Source: Eutrigla gurnardus
Lineage: Eukaryota; Chordata; Actinopteri; Perciformes; Triglidae
DNA length: 64,000 bases
Assembly (NCBI GenBank): GCA_963514095.1
Contig: OY741287.1
Location: 11,552,944-11,616,943, forward strand
Reading direction: 5' to 3'
Shown in pieces: positions 52,322-64,000 of the stretch; position 1 is the first letter of the stretch, and every line of letters begins with the position of its first letter. Below the pieces are notes generated by a model. It did not search any database. It saw nothing but the letters and a program-made list of their open reading frames with translations, and was not told the origin of the DNA. The position numbers were made by a program, and so were the translations under genes.

Positions 52322-53745
52322 AATCAAATCAAATCAAACTTTATTTATAGAGCACATTTTTCACGACCAATGGTTGACCAAAGTGCTGTACAGTTCAGTA
52401 AAACAAATACAATACAATACAATGAGAATAATAAAAATAAATAAAAATATACACAAAATACAGTAGACTGGTGTCATGCTCAGCCTGAATTAAAAGCCAT
52501 GGAGAACAGGTGGGTCTTCAATAGGGACTTAAAAACCTCTAGGGTCTGGGCTGATTTAATATGCCAAGGCAAGCTATTCCAGAGCCTCGGGGCAGCTGCC
52601 GCAAAGGCTCGGTCCCCTCTAGTTTTAAGTCTGGTCCTGGGGACTTTCAGGAGCAGTTGATCTGCCAACCTCAGTGCTCTGGCTGGATTGTGACTGTGTA
52701 AAAGTTCAGATAGGTATAGTGGAGCCAGTCCATTTAAAGCTTTAAAAACAAATAGCAAAAGTTTAAAATCAAGCCTGAAGCGGACAGGGAGCCAGTGTAG
52801 TGAGGCCAAGACTGGTGTAATGTGGTCGCGCTTTCTTTTTCCAGTCAGAAGACGAGCGGCAGCATTTTGCACGAGCTGCAGGCAACGGAGCAACGACTGG
52901 TCGACACCAACATACAAAGAATTACAGTAATCCAGCCGTGAAGAAATAAAGGCATGGATCACTCTCTCTAGGTCTTTGGGAGGAAGATAGGCCTTAATCT
53001 TGGCTAAGAGTCGAAGCTGGAAGAAACTTGTTTTGACAACAGAGCTGACCTGCCTGTCAAATTAAAAAGCACTATCTAGTGTTACTCCAAGGTTCTTGAC
53101 ATGAGTGCGGGAGTTTGGAGTATGTGGGTCCAGAAAACCAGCAGAAAAATCCTGAATATTTTGCCCAAACATAATAATCTCAGTTTTGTTTTCATTAAGG
53201 TTGAGAAAATGTATGTCCATCCAAGTTTTTATATCAGATAAGCAATCAAGCAATGGCTGCAATGTATCCTTACTCTTGGATTTTAAAGGGATATAGATTT
53301 GTACATCGTCAGCAAAACAGTGGAAAGAAATGTTGTGTTTCGCTAAGATGGATCCCAGGGGCAACAAATACAGTAAAAACAGGATAGGGCCCAAAATAGA
53401 GCCTTGAGGGACTCCACAGGTGAGAGGGGCAGCGGTAGAGGAAAACTCCCCCAGGTGAACTGCGAAACTCCTATCAGAAAGATAAGACTCGAACCATTTG
53501 AGGGCAGTACCTGTGATGCCTACGCACTGTTCTAAACGTAACAGAAGGGTCCTGTGGTCCACAGTGTCGAAGGCAGCTGACAGGTCTAGGAGCACAAGGA
53601 CAGCAGAGTTACCTGCATCAACAGTTAAAATAAGATAATTAAAAACTCTTAAAAGGGCCGTTTCCGTACTGTGGCGTGGTTTAAAGCCAGACTGGAATTT
53701 TTCATTGATGCCATGGAGAGTTAAAAATGATTGCAGCTGAACATA
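52322..53745 (-). mobile_element. L2/Maui-like LINE, 5' truncated
   Basis: The minus frame 53745-53062 encodes the RT palm (VLVLLDLSAAFDTVDH, GVPQGSILGPILFLLY, CFADDVQIYIPL). The frame 52962-52480 encodes the C-terminal part (SRLDYCNSLYVG, LQLVQNAAARLL). A stop or frame break lies near 52963-53062. The 3' tail at 52322-52345 carries AAATC pentamers. The 5' side ends exactly where the Tc1 begins. Confidence 0.85.
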
Positions 53746-55362
53746 CAGTGCCTTGAAAAAGTATTCATACCCCTTGAACTTTTTCACATTTTGTCACTCT
53801 ATAACCACAAACTTAAATGTATTTTATCGAGATTTTATGTGATAGACCAACACAAAGTAACACATAATTGTGAAGTGGAACGAAAATGATACATGGTTAA
53901 CAAAAATTTAAGCAAATAAAAATCTGAAAAGTGTGGTGTGCATTTGTATTCAGCCCCCTCTACTCTGATACCCCTAAATAAAATGCGACTGCAATCAGTT
54001 GCCTTCAGAAGTCACCTAATTAGTTAATAGAGTCCACCTGTGTGTAATTTAGTATCAGTATAAATATAACTGTTCTGTGAAGGCCTCAGTGCTTTGTTAG
54101 AGAACACTAGTCAACAAAGAGCTTCATGAAGACCAAGGAACTCACCAGACAGGTCAGGGAAAAAGTTGTGGAGAAGTTTAAAGCAGGGTTAGGTTATAAA
54201 AAAATATCCAAAGCTTTGAACATCTCAAGGAGCACTGTTCAATCCATCATCCAAAAATGGAAGAAGTATGCCACAACTGCTAACCTACCAAGACATGGCC
54301 GTCCACCTAAACTGACAGACCGAGCGAGGAGAGCACTAGTGAGAGAAGCTGCCAAGAGGCCCATGGTCACTCTCGAGGAGTTGCAGAAATCCACAGCTCA
54401 GGTGGGAGAATCTGTCCACAGGACAACTATTAGTCGTGTACTCCACAAATCTGGCCTTTATGGAAGAGCAGCAAGAAGAAAGCCATTGTTGAAAATCAGA
54501 CATAAGAAGTCCCGTTTGCAATTTGCCACAAGCCATGTTGGGGACACAGCAAACATGTGGAAGAAGGTGCTCTGGTCAGATGAGACCAAAGTAGAACTTT
54601 TTGGCCTGAATGCAAAGCGCTATGTGTGGCGGAAAAGTAACACTGTTCATCACCCTGAACACACCATCCCCACTGTGAAACATGGTGGTGGCAGCCTCAT
54701 GCTGTGGGGATGCTTTTCTTCAGCAGGGACAGGGAAGCTGGTCAGAGTTGATGGGAGGATGGATGGAGCTAAATACAGGGCAATCCTGGAAGAAAACCTG
54801 TTGGAGGCTGCAAAAGACTTGAGACTGGGAAGGAGATTCACCTTCCAGCAAGACAATGACCCTATACATACAGCCAGAGCTACAATGGAATGGTTTAAAA
54901 CAAAGAATATTCATGTGTTAGAATGGCCCAGTCAAAGTCCAGACCTAAATCCCATTGAGCATCTGTGGCAAGACTTGAAAGTTTCTGTTCACAGACGCTC
55001 TCCATCCAATCTGGCTGAGCTTGAGCTATTTTGCAAAGAAGAATGGGCAAAAATTTCAGTCTCTAGATGTGCAAAGCTGGTAGAGACATACCCCAAAAGA
55101 CTTGCAGCTGTAATTGCAGCGAAAGGTGGCTCTACAAAGTATTGACACAGGGGGCTGAATACAAATGCACACCACACTTTTCAGATTTTTATTTGCTTAA
55201 ATTTTTGTAAACCATGTATCATTTTCGTTCCACTTCACAATTATGTGTTACTTTGTGTTGGTCTATCACATAAAATCTCAATAAAATACATTTAAGTTTG
55301 TGGTTGTAGAGTGATAAAATGTGAAAAAGTTCAAGGGGTATGAATACTTTTTCAAGGCACTG
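53746..55362 (+). mobile_element. Tc1/mariner element, apparently intact
   Basis: TA dinucleotides flank at 53744-53745 and 55363-55364. Long inverted repeats of about 200 bp start CAGTGCCTTGAAAAAGTATT and mirror at the right end with few differences. The single ORF between them is complete. Confidence 0.95.
54126..55145 (+). CDS. Tc1-like transposase, 339 aa
   Basis: Cut-and-paste DNA transposase. The N-terminal paired-type helix-turn-helix region (residues 1-110, with GYKKISKALNISRSTVQSII and GRPPKL) binds the terminal repeats. The DDE catalytic domain has LWSDETKVELFG (first Asp), FQQDNDPIHTA (second Asp) and SPDLNPIEHLW with the Glu 34 residues later, plus the Gly-rich HGGGSLMLWGC box. 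Full length for the family, with no stop or frameshift. The start at 54126 (MKTKELTRQVREKV) is the usual Tc1 N-terminus. Confidence 0.95.
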   Translation: MKTKELTRQVREKVVEKFKAGLGYKKISKALNISRSTVQSIIQKWKKYATTANLPRHGRPPKLTDRARRALVREAAKRPMVTLEELQKSTAQVGESVHRTTISRVLHKSGLYGRAARRKPLLKIRHKKSRLQFATSHVGDTANMWKKVLWSDETKVELFGLNAKRYVWRKSNTVHHPEHTIPTVKHGGGSLMLWGCFSSAGTGKLVRVDGRMDGAKYRAILEENLLEAAKDLRLGRRFTFQQDNDPIHTARATMEWFKTKNIHVLEWPSQSPDLNPIEHLWQDLKVSVHRRSPSNLAELELFCKEEWAKISVSRCAKLVETYPKRLAAVIAAKGGSTKY

Positions 55363-55377
55363 TATGTGTATATGGGA

Positions 55378-55476
55378 GCTGTATACAATGTTAATTTTTA
55401 TCCGATTACTCGATAAACCGATGGAATAATCGGTAGATTACTCGATTACAAAAAGATCTGATAGCTGCAGCCCTAC
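55378..55476. repeat. hAT-like terminal fragment
   Basis: ATCCGATTACTCGATAAACC and a near-repeat of it end in AGCTGCAGCCCTA, the common teleost hAT end. The other end was not located. Confidence 0.4.
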
Positions 55477-55674
55477 TTTTAACCACTAGTTATTACAACT
55501 TCATACTATCAGTTAAAACAAATAATTGTTTTACATTATAAATGCCAGAAAACTTCCCTTACTGAGTCACACAAACACACGTCTGCATTATTGTAACTCA
55601 CCATCTCAAGTTAAAACAACTTGAATATGTTTATATGACTTCCCATTTCAAGTTAAGATTTATATTCCAAATGA

Positions 55675-58436
55675 CTTTCGACTAACATGTAGAAGTTAAC
55701 TTGACTGACAATTATTGCAGTGTATCTGTTCAAAGATTGGGTTGTAAAGCGGCAGAACATTTCCAGTACATTTTCTGAAGACTTTCCATGGGAAGTTACG
55801 CTGGGGAATTTAGGAAATATTAATATATTATATTTGCACTTTACAATATGCAGCTGCAGTTTTGTGGCATTCTTCACGTATGTCTTTTCACAATATTTAC
55901 ACACAAAGACATTTTGTGGTAGAATAAGATACCAGCATTGATACTCTCAAGTGTATTTGCATGAAATCTGGTTGTTTCAGTCAAAATTATGCTTAAGTAC
56001 ATTTTCCACAACTATATTAAAAATCCCTGTTCAGGACCAACCTTCAATTTTGTAAATTGCAGGTTTATTCCCATGAATTCCTGATAATTCCCATGGAAAG
56101 TTTCCAACTGAAACTTGCATTAAGCAGCCCTGTGACGTCACTGCTCCTCTCCTGTCAGCCTCTCTGCTGCTGTGAAGACACACAGCGGTGGTAGGGAGGA
56201 CGAGCTGGTTGTCTCAACCTCAGAGTAACAACAAGTTCACCTGTTTCCAGACGCTTGACGTTAAATTATGACTCAACTGTTTTACCTTCAAACTGACGTT
56301 CGTGTTGTTTAATCCGACGTTCCGTTTGTCGTGTAAAACATAACGGAGGACACGAAAAACCAATTCTAACGTTCGGTTTAAATGAATCATTTCACTGTAC
56401 GACTCCAGTAAACTTGGACCCAAAGTCCGTCTCATTCTCTCCGTGGTCTCTCCGCTTCGCTGTCCGCTCTTCCAGCGCGTCATCCAGCCCGCTGTTCCCC
56501 CACAAACACGCAGCAGAGACGGCAGAGACACACGGAGCAGTGAGGGGGGGGGCGACGCGGCCAAATGTCCGTTCAGAACAGAGTTTTGAGTTCATAGTCT
56601 GCAGCATGCTCCACGTTATCACAAGTAATTAGTGGCATTATATTCATTACCAAAGCATTGGTTCATTAATTATCAAACTTCCTGGACAATAGAAGGATTA
56701 AGAGAGCGAAGCTGGGAAGTGACCATGGCGGTGACTCAGCCGTGAAACCCGCAGCCACAGTAACATATTAGTGGCGGCTAGCTAGCTAGCTAATGCTAAC
56801 TAGCTACGATAGTGTCGGTCCACCGAGCGACAAAACAATTAGTAAACACGAATATTACGTCCCCAAAAATAAACCGAAGGATTTTACTTTACGTTGCTAC
56901 ACCTAATATTAATGGAAAACATAATTTATGATATTTAAACTCACCTCCTGCCGCTGTAGTTAGCTGAGCGGGAAAAAGTCCTCTCTTTGAAGAACCGCGT
57001 TACGTTGAGTCGCTCCGCCTCGGCCGTTGTCGGGTAAATAGGCTCCCTCCGCCGGTGGCAGTAGTCCTTTCTTCTTTAGTGTATTTCACTTTTCAAAGTG
57101 TTTATATTTTGTTTGGAATTGAAATATAAGACGTATATATAGTTTGTCATAGTAGGAAATGCCCATACTACAACCTTGCCATGGTTTAGAGAAGACCATT
57201 GATGCTCTGCCATTTAGTCCCTGTGGGTTCAGGTCTGTGCCACGGTCAAGTCCTGAAGTGCGCGAGGGCTCGCTCGCGGACATTTTGAGCCCACTTTTGA
57301 TGCTGACTTTACCTGAAGGAAATTACCCACAGACAAAGTGCATATGTGGAATATTACATTTACACAGATATATTAACATTAAAGATCTAAGGAGCATAAA
57401 ACACTTGAAAGCATAGGAATGTCATTATAAAGTAAAACTAGTGAATCAATGATTTGACAATGAGATCTGGTCTGGGATGATAAGATCCTGGAAGACGTTC
57501 AGATCAGGCTGTAAAATATGTGAAATAAAAACCAACACTTTCAGATCATCAAAATAAAGCGACATGCGGAGTGATGTCCTATTTGTATTTCTACCATTTC
57601 AAGCCCTCACAGCCTCTCACACTCACCACATTTGACAGTAGGCCTATGTGACGACGGACTGCCGTTACGTCGGTCATAAATCAGACGGGTGTGTAGAGGT
57701 GGATACACAGGTGGAATGAGACGCACACATATTTGTTTCTTTATTGTATGTTTAGGGGGTGAAGGAAAGGTAATGGTAGGCCTACATGCCAATTAGGGAA
57801 AGGAGGTGCTGGGGGGATTTAAGCGGGTCATTTGGGGGAAGATGGTGTTGAGTGAGGATGTGTGGGAAACCTGTTGTGTTGAAGGTAGTGATGGTGAGAT
57901 GAAGCCTCATGAAACATCAAAGCCTCTCAGCCAGATGAACCACCCAAAGCTTCAAATAAGTACGCTAGGGACCCCTAGTGGTGAATGAAATAATGAAGAA
58001 AGTCAAAGAGTTTCCAGTCAACCTAACATGAGATGTTTGCTTCATGTGCCGATCCAACATCAAATCATTTGAGAATTAAAGTCATCTTGGTGATACATGT
58101 GTGTGAGTGTGCCTTTCATAAATAGTGCTGAACTCAAGGTAGAAAATAAGTCATTCGGTAAAATTCAAACCTGGATTTGAACCATGGCATCAACACTTTG
58201 ATAATGTGTCTTATTCGTTACCCACTACACCACCATTGTCTATTTGTAGCATGAGATAGTAGTAATACTTATAATAATGATATATAATAATAATCATTTG
58301 GCGCTGGCATTCCTCTCTGCTTGCTGGCTGGTGTTCAGAGGGGTTACCTGGGGTTGCAAGTGTTGCTGCTGTCAGTAAGATAGAGCTCAGTCTGCTGCTC
58401 ACCAGGATTTGGACTGAAAAAGTTTATGTACATTCA
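55675..58436. repeat. Segmental duplication, copy 2
   Basis: Direct repeat of 49148-51988. It lacks the SINE tail insertion, so that insertion postdates the duplication or was never in copy 2. The interval between copies holds a LINE and a Tc1 element. Confidence 0.92.
56392..56622 (-). CDS. Unrecognised conserved ORF in duplication copy 2
   Basis: Homologue of 49868-50095 with one inserted Pro codon and a few replacements (DEAL to DDAL, GFRF to GSKF). Frame preservation may reflect the young age of the duplication. Confidence 0.3.
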   Translation of the reverse strand: MITWSMLQTMNSKLCSERTFGRVAPPLTAPCVSAVSAACLWGNSGLDDALEERTAKRRDHGENETDFGSKFTGVVQ

Positions 58437-58484
58437 TTTCTAAATGATATATACATTCAGTTAGAATATATGTGCTTCCTGACC

Positions 58485-58662
58485 TCAGCGTGGACCTCTG
58501 GAGCCAGGCATGACCTTTCTGAACCAAGACTTCTTCTTCTTGGGGCTCTGGCTCTGAAGGTGGTCCAGCTGGGACCTCAAGGAGCTCTCGGTGGTCTCCC
58601 ACTGCTCCCCCTTCTCCTGGAGAGTCTGCTTGAAGCTCTCCGTGGCCTTTGATCCAACCTGT
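58485..58662 (-). CDS. Putative terminal exon of an unrecognised coiled-coil protein
   Basis: After an ACATGGAACAG acceptor the frame reads VGSKATESFKQTLQEKGEQW and ends in a basic tail KKKKSWFRKVMPGSRGPR before TGA at 58487-58485. The Leu/Gln/Glu pattern suggests a coiled coil. A possible upstream mini-exon on the same strand lies near 59527-59571 (TDLGKVMLEDYFQPL before GTGAGC), but the link is untested. Confidence 0.4.
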
Positions 58663-58739
58663 TCCATGTGACATAGGCGTATTCTATTGTTGTTATTGGA
58701 TACCGGTTTGAATTGTTTAACCGGTTCAAACAATATTTA

Positions 58740-60437
58740 AAAAAATATATACAAGTACACTTTAAAAACGGATAAAATAAAGCAATAAAATACAATTGTA
58801 TCATTTGGAAATGAATCAACATGACAAATGCAAGGAAGAGGCATTCATCAACATTTAACATTTACATACTCGTTATACTGCCACCTATAGGTTCAGCATG
58901 GTTATGACGGCACTAAAGGCGATGCGTTCAAAGTCTCTGGTTTTCCCGATTAACCTACTCTGCCTTCAAGTACCAAGTATTTTAATTCTACATATAGTGT
59001 TAATATAATACATTGCTAATGCTAATCGCTAACATTATGTCACTATTAGAGAACTTAACTGTAATCGTAACAATAGCCAACATGCTAGCAGTTAGCTCAC
59101 TAGCTTAAATGGGTAAAACTGAGCTTAATGCTTCATTTATGCTACAGATTTCACGATGTTCCCAGAATTTGCATGTTGTGCGACATCATGCGACAGAGTA
59201 AATCCAGCAGACCAGATGGAAGATTCCGGGCTCCGTGGACTCAAATCAGGATCACGAGTCGATACGAGTTGGAAAAAAAGGCTGTCATCTTTATTTCGCA
59301 TGTTTTCACAACACTGAATACGTGTAGACCTTCATCAGTTTCAATCTTTCAGAATGCAACCGTCGGGATTTGAACCCATGGATGAAAACGCCTTTCCTTG
59401 CCAGGATGGGGTTGACCTTTTGACCTTCCCTAGAGCTCTGTCACATGTCCAAGTGAGCAGCATGTTCGGCATTACAAAACGGAGGTACAGAGTCATGTTA
59501 AAAGAGACCCGGGCTCACTAACGGCTGAAAGTAATCCTCCAGCATCACTTTGCCCAGGTCCGTCTGTAACCATGACGACGGGAAAATGAAGAGCGACGGA
59601 ACAGAAAGAACGGCTCAGGTTTGTGGCGCGCCGTCGGGACCCTGCTCTGGTCTTAGCGAAAAACAAAACCACATAGTTAGGTTGAGACAACAAAGCCACA
59701 GATATGTTTAGATAACTAAACTACATTGGTAAGTTTAGATAACTTAAACTTTAACTACTGTTGGGTAGTTCTTTAATAAGGTGATCACATTCATAGATCA
59801 TTTCATAGATCATATACTTATATATCCTGAATTTTGTACAGCAATACAACAGATACATGTCTTTATTCCTATTTTGCTTTTTACATCAATTATAACTTTT
59901 AACGTGGCTGAAAAAAAATCATCTATTGAACACTAAATGAGATTGTGACAAATAAGTAATGAATCAGTTTGTGGTTATTGTGCTTGGTTGAAGAAAAAAA
60001 CAGAATCTCGACGGCGTGTGTCGTGTGTGTAGCCCACAGAAATCGTTTATTGCTGGTATAATTATTTTCTATACAAAAAGCACATCTCGTTTCTTAATGT
60101 AACACATGAAGGCATTATAAAAATGTGATTTACAAAACGTTACACAAACTACATTAGGCATCTCATCTGGTGTGGGTGTGGGTTAGATTTTCAGTGAATA
60201 TACAGGGGTTGAAATGGTCTAAGGCAAGTAAAGGATTTGCACAAGGCATAAGGTGAGTCAGGAATATCTCATTTCTCTTATTTATAAAATGCTCTTTTAT
60301 GCCCAGATGTCCCTTTGTTTCATATTGCTCTCTCTCTGTATCACAGCTTCCATATAAGAAGAGTAGGATGGACTGGAGGTGTCTGAAGAGTGGAGGTCTT
60401 TGTGTCTGTGCTTGACGTAGAGCTGCATCACCTGTAC
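58740..60437. other. Intergenic, AT-rich
   Basis: Apart from the possible mini-exon near 59527-59571, I see no supported gene. A poly-A/T-rich part (59740-60180) has no identified repeat ends. Confidence 0.5.
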
Positions 60438-63400
60438 TCAGCTGTAGTGTTTATTGTATTTACTGCTAATGTCCTCAGAGTCGCTGAAGTCGCTGAGGGA
60501 GCACAGGCTGCTCTTCAGGGTGCTTCCTGTTCCGGCTTCGGTCAGACCTGCCGGGCACAACACAGCAGGGTTACAGCACCAAGTGTTGCCGCGGTAACCG
60601 GCATCCCTGTCAGTACCCAAATGCGCCATGTTTTTGTTTCAATATACAGCCCATGAAATAAAGACGACAAGCCTGACATAATTCATCGACATGAATTATT
60701 AAGAGTTAGACAAAGTGCTGGTACTTGTATTTCAGTACTTGCTGATACAGAGTACCGATAGGAGGATTTAATACTACCATTACAGTAACAAAAAAAAATT
60801 AGATAATTAAGTTATGACTGGGGCTGACCTGATTTGGCTCCCTTTCCTGTGGAGGTTCCCCAGACACTGGTGCTGGGGGAGTCCAGGCTCTTCCTCATTG
60901 GTCCAGAGCCCGGGGCTGGTTTGGACACTTCCTGTCTGTCCTCTAAGGAGGACACCATCCACTCACTGCTCTCCTCTAGATCTGTGCACTGTCACCACAG
61001 AAACGTCATTCATACACGGCCGACACGGCTTTTCCACCACATCACAATGACACCACTTGTGAAGCTCACCGTGAGTTCCTGGACCTCGTCCTGCCTCTCT
61101 GGAAACACACTGATGCCCCCTGCTGGTTTCTTTATTGCTCTCTCTGCAAACTGCTTCTCCATTTTTCGAGCCAGGTCACTGATTTTGTTCTCTAAAAGAA
61201 TTCATAAAATACATTCTCATTAATGCAAGTTGACATTTCTAAATACTATCCTTGATTTCTCAGGTTTTCAGAGTTTTGTTTACCATGAATGAAAAACTAA
61301 ACTAAAAAACCTGGACTCAGAACAGAACACTTGCCTTTGCCAGAGTTCCTCTTATCCACGTTGCCGTTCTGGTCTTTGTAACTCTGGAGACGTTTCGGGT
61401 CAATCTCCTGAAGCTCACTGAGCTCCGACCACTCGTCCTCCTCGTCGCTGCCCATCTTCGTCACCGTGGTCTTGGTCCCACCACCGAGCGACCCCCTAGC
61501 CAGCTGGGGGCTGGAGGAGTGTCTGGCTGGAGCCGGCCTGGCTTTGCTTGGTCTGATTTGGACCTGGTTTAGTCTCGACTGTGGCGATTTACCCCTCTGG
61601 TGTTTTGGGGGTTTTTCCTCCTCAATATCCGTGTCCTCTTCTTCCGATTCCTCATCTGAACTGAAAGGAGGGGTCCTCGAGAATCACAGAAACCGATTTT
61701 AACACATCGTTCAACTTCAACCTACAGAAAGCATGTTATTTTATCCAGTTTCTCTTTACTTGGATGTGAAGGTCCTCAGAGCGGACTTGACGTTGGGCGT
61801 AGAGGTCTTGGGTTGGACGGCGGTCCTGATCCTGGGTGCCGGCTGGGGCGTCTTGGCCTGTTTGACTGCAGGTCCAGACATCACCTGGGTGGCTCTGGAC
61901 GGCAGGCTGCTGGATCGAGGGCGGATCTGCAACACTGCACGCAGACAAAAACACTATTAGAGGATCAGACACAGACTGTGTGTCAGAGCTTATGTTAGTT
62001 TATGTGGCAGCAAACAAGCTTTCCCAGATTAGACCGATAGTGATGTGTGCACACAGTCAAAACCAATTACAAGCCGCTAATGCATGGATGACAAGCTAGT
62101 CGTACAAAGTAGTACAGTGTGGTTCCTAGAACTTAGGGGAGATGATCTCACGTGCTAAGAGGCTTTTTGATGACTCGCCTTGAACCGATTGCCTGGATCT
62201 GGACTGAGACTCGGGAGCAGGGTCGCTGCCTCTCCTCTCGCCGCCCAGCTTCTGCTCCACAGTGCTGGCTATCTCCTCCCGGTGGCGCCAGTATTCAGGC
62301 ATCGCCTTGGCGACGCCCTCCCGCTTTGAATGCACCTTGGCCAGGATGGAAGTGAGCACTCTGTCCTTCAGACCGCTCTGATCCTGAGAGGAGGGTCGAG
62401 GGAAGTTCTGATTATGATGGGCATTCTTCATCTGAACAAGTTCAACGGAGGCAACAAACGGCTGCAGGTACTTACAGGTTTGACTCCCAGGCTCTCCAGC
62501 TTCTCCATAACAGCCTGCTCCAGATCCGGCCGCATCTCTTTCTTGATGTTGGGGTTCCTTTTCAGAGCACTGCTGGTCAGCCTCGGCTTCTTCTCTGGCA
62601 CGGGCTCGGCCTTCTTCTCCGCTGGCCGCCTCTCAGAGAAGCTGCTCGAGTCTACAAAAGAGGTCTCCTTTAATCTGGACCATCAGGCTACGGTTACAGG
62701 CGGCAAATAGGGGGAAACGATACGCATGCATTTGTCAACTTTCACAGCAAGCTCGATGCCAAAGGCAAGGTCGGGTTAATGGATGTGTCTGCAGCGGGGC
62801 AGGCAAAAGAGGAGAACGTCTACAAGTTGATTTGCAGCAGACAAGGCAACCAGATGACGGATGGATGGAATGATCGGCAACGTCGACGAATGTCAGACAA
62901 GGAGCTCCCTTTCTGAAAAGTGGATCGTTTGGATTGTTTGTAGTGGGGATGTATGAGGGTCCACTGTAGCAGAGGGAGTACCTTATACATCCCAGTACAA
63001 CAAAACACAACCCGTCCCTTTAAGGAAAAAGGCTGCCCACAACAGACTGATGCATCCATGCAGACATCATGCAGTCGGTCGGCTCCGGTGGTTTCGTTGC
63101 CTGTTTTACCTTTCTCCTCTTCTGACAGCTCCTGTATAGGATCCAGCTTAGGAGCACAGACTGGCTCCTCTAATTGGACAGCACATGAGGTCAAAGGGCG
63201 TTGATAAAAGTCAGGTCAAATGTTTTTTTTTAAAGGGGGGCTGTCTCTGTAAATCCTTCATGCATGGAAGCGCATGCTCAGCCTCTCTGGGAGTGACAGT
63301 TTCTTATTTCCTGATAAGACGACAGCCACTCACTTACCGAGCACAACTCTCTTTGGTTTAGGCTCCGGAGCTGGTGCACTGATGATGACTGGAAGACAGA

Positions 63401-63524
63401 GAAGACATGCATGCGTTGAGATCGTACATGACGTTTCCTTCAATAAAAAAAAAGGAACTGAAATGGTCTCCATACCTGGTAATTCCACTAGTTTGGTGGG
63501 TGGATTTGAGGAAATATTCCGCAT
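60438..63524 (-). CDS. 3' exons of a coiled-coil gene, DZIP1/DZIP1L-like (5' partial)
   Basis: Ten exons join in frame on the minus strand: 63524-63476, 63388-63338, 63169-63110, 62651-62476, 62383-62152, 61934-61760, 61660-61335, 61191-61070, 60988-60829, 60547-60438 (stop TGA at 60440-60438). The protein has acidic and Pro-rich linkers, an LEQAVMEKLESLGVKP helix followed by a second coil (LTSILAKVHSKREGVAKAM), a Ser/Pro-rich basic part, DEEDEWSELSELQEIDPKRL, KKPAGGISVF and a tail with STLKSSLCSLSDFSDSEDI. This C-terminal layout resembles DZIP1 proteins, which act at the basal body in ciliogenesis and Hedgehog signalling. The paralogue is not certain. Exon 61660-61335 ends at a GC donor. The N-terminal zinc finger part is not in the window. 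Confidence 0.65.
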
Positions 63525-64000
63525 CTGGAAGTTGGGAAAAGGAGCATTTATGATATCAAGCGTAGCGTTAGTTCTGGCAGGCCACGACGTCAAGCTCTAC
63601 CAGCTTAGCTGTCAGTACAGATCAGCTGATGGCTCTCCGCTCCCTATTGGCAAATTGCATTCAGAGCGGGGTATTTAAACTGCTCCCGCCCGACCCTCCG
63701 TCCTGCTTCCTCTGATGGCACTTCGCAACCCACCTCCACCCCAGCTCCTCCTGTCATTGTATTCATGTTGACTGCTCTGCTCTGGGTTTTCCTGCTGCTA
63801 CACTCCCTGCTTATGCCATTCATGAGGGCTCATAAAGGGCAGGAAGGTGCTCTTCCTGCCTCAGGCTTTCCACGCAAGCGCGTGGAAGAGCAGGGAGTCC
63901 CAGAACAGTACCATACCGCCAAATAAAACTGTGCAAGAAATAAAGATTATTTTTGACAAAGTGGTCCTGACTGAATGGTGGTTTTGTCAGTGCCATCTGC
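63525..64000. other. Upstream intron or flank, possible LTR-like stretch
   Basis: No further exon was identified. 63650-63960 resembles a short transcript end or LTR on the plus strand (GTATTTAAA near 63670, AATAAA at about 63925 and 63940), but no terminal repeats were confirmed. Confidence 0.35.

Noticed and set aside
59355..59385. B-box-like GGGTTCAAATCCC on the minus strand as a tRNA
   Set aside because: No matching A-box or acceptor stem was found; at most a SINE scrap.
1..64000. CRISPR arrays, rRNA genes or bacterial operons
   Set aside because: Nothing of this kind is present; the sequence is eukaryotic with introns and transposons.

Overview
The window looks like teleost (probably percomorph) fish DNA. 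This rests on tandem SRCR immune-receptor exons with fish-style introns, fish repeat families (L2/Maui-like and Rex1-like LINEs, Tc1, many hAT elements with 8-bp target duplications, long CA/CT microsatellites) and C-type fish endogenous retroviruses. This is inference from sequence character only; no search was run.

Region 1-9051 is a full-length endogenous retrovirus (ERV1) whose 5' LTR and gag start lie left of the window. Gag, pro-pol and env are all open. Gag and pol share a frame and are separated by a single UGA at 2011-2013. Pol carries an extra segment between protease and RT with two HxT motifs resembling a 2H phosphoesterase. The 3' LTR (8333-9051) is joined to an L2-type LINE (9052-10118), so the provirus sits inside a LINE. 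Region 10120-13735 is a repeat graveyard: a TTAA-flanked MITE and a Rex1-like LINE split by an inverted L2-like LINE.

Region 13878-45686 (minus strand) is one large gene for a type I membrane receptor. It has a signal peptide, a mini-exon, eleven SRCR exons, one Ig-like exon, a transmembrane exon and a short tail with a YxxL motif. All SRCR and Ig exons are phase 1-1 and the assembled CDS is 3897 nt, all in frame. The SRCR exons alternate between two kinds. Type A has eight cysteines and is almost identical in five copies. Type B has six cysteines and differs in all six copies, almost only at amino-acid-changing positions. The introns were duplicated with the exons and then received different mobile elements: a decayed 7.6-kb retrovirus (ERV2, 21244-28862) with an hAT inside it, two hAT elements (32164-32936 and 32957-35889) and a 1.7-kb solo LTR (38013-39737). 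Sister introns preserve the empty sites, so target duplications can be read directly.

Region 45690-58440 is intergenic and repeat rich. A 2.8-kb segment is present twice (49148-51988 and 55675-58436), separated by an L2-like LINE (minus) and a Tc1/mariner element with an intact transposase (53746-55362). Region 60438-63524 (minus strand) holds ten 3' exons of a coiled-coil gene that I place tentatively in the DZIP1/DZIP1L cilium family; its 5' part is outside the window or not found.
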